Source: JAJPHC01 sp035255945 (GTDB lineage Bacteria; Acidobacteriota; Thermoanaerobaculia; Gp7-AA8). Taken from it: 14,813 bases of DNA. This document shows positions 12,950-14,813 of this stretch, one piece after another. The notes beneath the pieces were generated by a model. That model saw nothing but the letters and a program-made list of their open reading frames with translations. It did not search any database and was not told the origin of the DNA. The stretch covers positions 1-14,813 of the forward strand of contig DATEZA010000258.1 in NCBI GenBank assembly GCA_035255945.1, in the 5' to 3' direction. The stretch's first letter is position 1, and each line of letters starts with the position of its first letter. Both the position numbers and the translations under genes were made by a program.

Positions 12950-13792
12950 GTGATCGAACGCCTTCGTACATTCATCGCTGACTCGCGCCGGCTCGTCGTG
13001 CTCACCGGCGCGGGCTGCTCGACTGAATCGGGCATTCCGGATTACCGCAGTCCCGGAGGTGCGTGGACGCGGCACAAGCCGATTCTCTACAGCTCGTTCG
13101 TGCGGAGCGCCGAGGTGCGACGGTTTTACTGGGCGCGCAGTTTTCGCGGCTGGCCGCGCTTCGCATCCGCGCGGCCGAACGATGCGCATCGCGCGCTGGC
13201 GGAGCTCGAGTCGCGCGGCGCGCTGCATCAACTGATCACGCAGAACGTCGACGATCTGCATCAGGAGGCGGGGAGCCGCGCGGTGGTGCAGCTGCACGGA
13301 CGCAATCGCGTCGTCGTCTGTCTCGATTGCCAGTCGGAGTTTTCGCGCGAGGAGATTCAGGAGCGGCTCGCAGCGATCAACGCCGAATGGCTCGCGAACG
13401 CGCCGTGGCACGTGCTGCGCGCGGACGAAGCGGAGTTCGCGCCGGACGGCGATGCGTCGCTGCCCGCGTCCGCGGTCGAAGGCTTTCGCGTGCCGGAGTG
13501 CGCGCGATGCGGCGGCGTGCTCAAGCCTGCGGTCGTGTTCTTCGGCGAGTCGGTGCCGAAGGAGAAAGTGACGTACGCGATGGAGCGCGTCGATGAAGCG
13601 GATGCGCTGCTCGTGGCCGGTTCGTCGCTGACCGTGTGGTCCGGCTTTCGCTTCGTGAAACGCGCGGCCGAGCGCGCGATCCCGATCGCGATCGTGAACA
13701 TCGGACCGACGCGCGGTGATGAGCTCGCCGCGATCAAACTCGAGGCGAACGTTTGTCACGCACTCCCAACGCTGCTCGGCGCCGATCCGTAA
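12950..13792 (+). CDS. Sir2-family NAD-dependent protein deacylase (SIRT4/class II-like)
   Basis: A 280-residue cytoplasmic sirtuin that would remove acyl groups from lysine using NAD. The NAD-binding motif GAGCSTESGIPDYRS is at 20-34, TQNVDDLH at 97-104, the catalytic His116 is in VQLHG, and VVFFGE follows. Zinc is held by Cys124/Cys127 and Cys184/Cys187, with a long 56-residue insertion between the pairs. The GCSTESGIPDYR motif and the large zinc-module insertion point to the SIRT4-like class. The start is the GTG at 12950: the frame opens with a normal sirtuin N-terminus, but there is no Shine-Dalgarno, and a palindromic repeat ends 7 nt upstream. The next gene begins 8 nt after the stop. 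Confidence 0.95.
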   Translation: MIERLRTFIADSRRLVVLTGAGCSTESGIPDYRSPGGAWTRHKPILYSSFVRSAEVRRFYWARSFRGWPRFASARPNDAHRALAELESRGALHQLITQNVDDLHQEAGSRAVVQLHGRNRVVVCLDCQSEFSREEIQERLAAINAEWLANAPWHVLRADEAEFAPDGDASLPASAVEGFRVPECARCGGVLKPAVVFFGESVPKEKVTYAMERVDEADALLVAGSSLTVWSGFRFVKRAAERAIPIAIVNIGPTRGDELAAIKLEANVCHALPTLLGADP

Positions 13793-13800
13793 TTCGATCA

Positions 13801-14813
13801 GTGACCCGAACCGCCCTCGCCCTCTCTCTCCTCATCACCTTCTCCGCGTCCGCCTACACCGCATTCACTCCCGACGCGCGCACCGGTCCCGCTGCATTCA
13901 ACCAGTTCGAACCGGCGGTCGCGGCACACGGCGACGACTATCTCGCCGCGTGGACCTCGCGCGGTGGCGTCTGGATCAGCACGCTCGATGCCCCGATCGC
14001 GACGCCGCTCGATCCCGGCAATCTCACCGCGCACGGCGTGAGTCTCTCCTCCGGACGCGACGGCTACTTCGCCGCCTGGACCTCGGACCAACAACTTTCG
14101 GCCGCAGTGATCGATTCGTTCGGCCGCGTCGAGCGGACCACGCGCGTTCCGATCGCAAACACGTCCGGCTCGATCGGCGGCACGACGTACACCGCATGGA
14201 ACGGCGCCGTGCACATCGTGCTCTGTCAATGCGGCACGCTGAACGTGACGTTGTTCGATGACAACGCGAACGTCATCGCCGGTCCGATCGACATCGGCAA
14301 TCCGAACGCACGCGTCAGTGTCACCGCGGATGACAACGGATTTCTCGTCGTGTCGTCGCATGTGACGCCCACCGCCGATTCGATCTACGGCCGCCGCATC
14401 AGCAGCAGCGGCGTGGCGGGCGACTGGTTCCTGATCCGCGAGACCGCGTCGGTGGTGCAGGGACTCGCGGCGACGGCCGACGGCGCGCGCGACATCATCG
14501 CGTGGGGCGATCAATTCGGCGTCTGGAGCATGGCCATCGGCGAGCCGTCGGCACAGCTCACGCCGGCGCCGGCGATGGTCACCGACGCGCTGGTCGAGCA
14601 CGGCCGTTTGTGGATCGCGTATCTCGAAGGGGTCAACGGTGCTCCGCACTATTTGACGATCGGCCCCGATCGCAATGTCACGCCGCCGGTGCGAATTCAG
14701 TTCGACGGATTTCCTGCGCGACTCGCATCCAACGGGACGAGTGTGCTCGCCGTCGGAACGATGGCGATTGCGGATGAGGATGTCTTCGGCTCGTACATCA
14801 CGCCGGCATCGGC
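13801..14813 (+). CDS. Secreted repeat protein, possibly a beta-propeller (3' end outside window)
   Basis: An open frame from GTG 13801 to the window end (337 codons so far), with no stop. Residues 1-18 form a signal peptide (TRTALALSLLITFSASA). The mature part is built from recurring ~45-50-residue units with an aromatic core motif: YLAAWTSRGGVWIS, YFAAWTSDQQLSAAVID, TYTAWNGAVHIVLC, DIIAWGDQFGVWSMAIG, LWIAYLEGVNG. This fits propeller-like blades seen in large secreted proteins of environmental bacteria, but the fold is an inference. Two cysteines (VLCQCG) lie close together. There is no recognisable catalytic domain in the visible part. The gene starts 8 nt after the sirtuin stop and may be co-transcribed, though a functional link is not evident. 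Confidence 0.75.
   Translation, partial: MTRTALALSLLITFSASAYTAFTPDARTGPAAFNQFEPAVAAHGDDYLAAWTSRGGVWISTLDAPIATPLDPGNLTAHGVSLSSGRDGYFAAWTSDQQLSAAVIDSFGRVERTTRVPIANTSGSIGGTTYTAWNGAVHIVLCQCGTLNVTLFDDNANVIAGPIDIGNPNARVSVTADDNGFLVVSSHVTPTADSIYGRRISSSGVAGDWFLIRETASVVQGLAATADGARDIIAWGDQFGVWSMAIGEPSAQLTPAPAMVTDALVEHGRLWIAYLEGVNGAPHYLTIGPDRNVTPPVRIQFDGFPARLASNGTSVLAVGTMAIADEDVFGSYITPAS

Overview
The window is GC-rich bacterial DNA with clear GC-rich third codon positions, and I see no tRNA or rRNA. The gene mix suggests a free-living Gram-negative from soil or sediment: an outer-membrane beta-barrel, a secreted repeat protein, a membrane-anchored dihaem cytochrome c, and an ABC permease fused to an M1 peptidase. 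Intergenic palindromes are abundant. I lean towards Acidobacteriota or a neighbouring phylum, but this is an inference from gene content and repeat style, not from a marker gene.

Layout. 1-206: intergenic DNA packed with hairpin repeats. 207-1555: a GlxA-type AraC regulator (-) divergent from a small ABM-family monooxygenase (+), with a perfect 10-bp inverted repeat between them. 1556-3523: a palindromic repeat, a stand-alone receiver protein, an outer-membrane protein on the other strand, a small unknown protein and a second stand-alone receiver. 3441-4764: a DUF421/YetF membrane protein (-) divergent from a ZIP-family metal transporter (+). 4765-5485: a scarred convergent junction. A 459-bp unit (ZIP 3' end, long hairpin, reversed peptidase 3' end) occurs twice in tandem, then a palindrome, then the intact peptidase gene. 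5486-9988: a two-gene operon on the minus strand, an ABC ATPase followed by the 1195-residue permease-peptidase fusion. 9989-10241: the operon's upstream region with the second copy of a ~95-nt hairpin element. 10242-12799: dihaem cytochrome c (-) divergent from an exported PepV-like M20 dipeptidase (+). 12800-12949: palindromic repeats. 12950-13792: a sirtuin of the SIRT4/class II type. 13801 to the window end: a secreted repeat protein, cut by the window edge.

How the genes work together. The clearest functional unit is the ABC ATPase plus permease-peptidase, where ATP hydrolysis is coupled to a membrane protein carrying an extracytoplasmic zinc-peptidase domain. The regulator/monooxygenase pair looks like a small regulated unit. 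The receivers probably act as phosphorylation-controlled adaptors, because no kinase or output domain is encoded here. The most unusual content is not a classical system. It is the duplicated convergent junction, whose copies differ almost only at third codon positions, plus several hairpin families whose arms vary in a compensatory way, and a TANNNT-7 nt-ATG arrangement in front of three genes.
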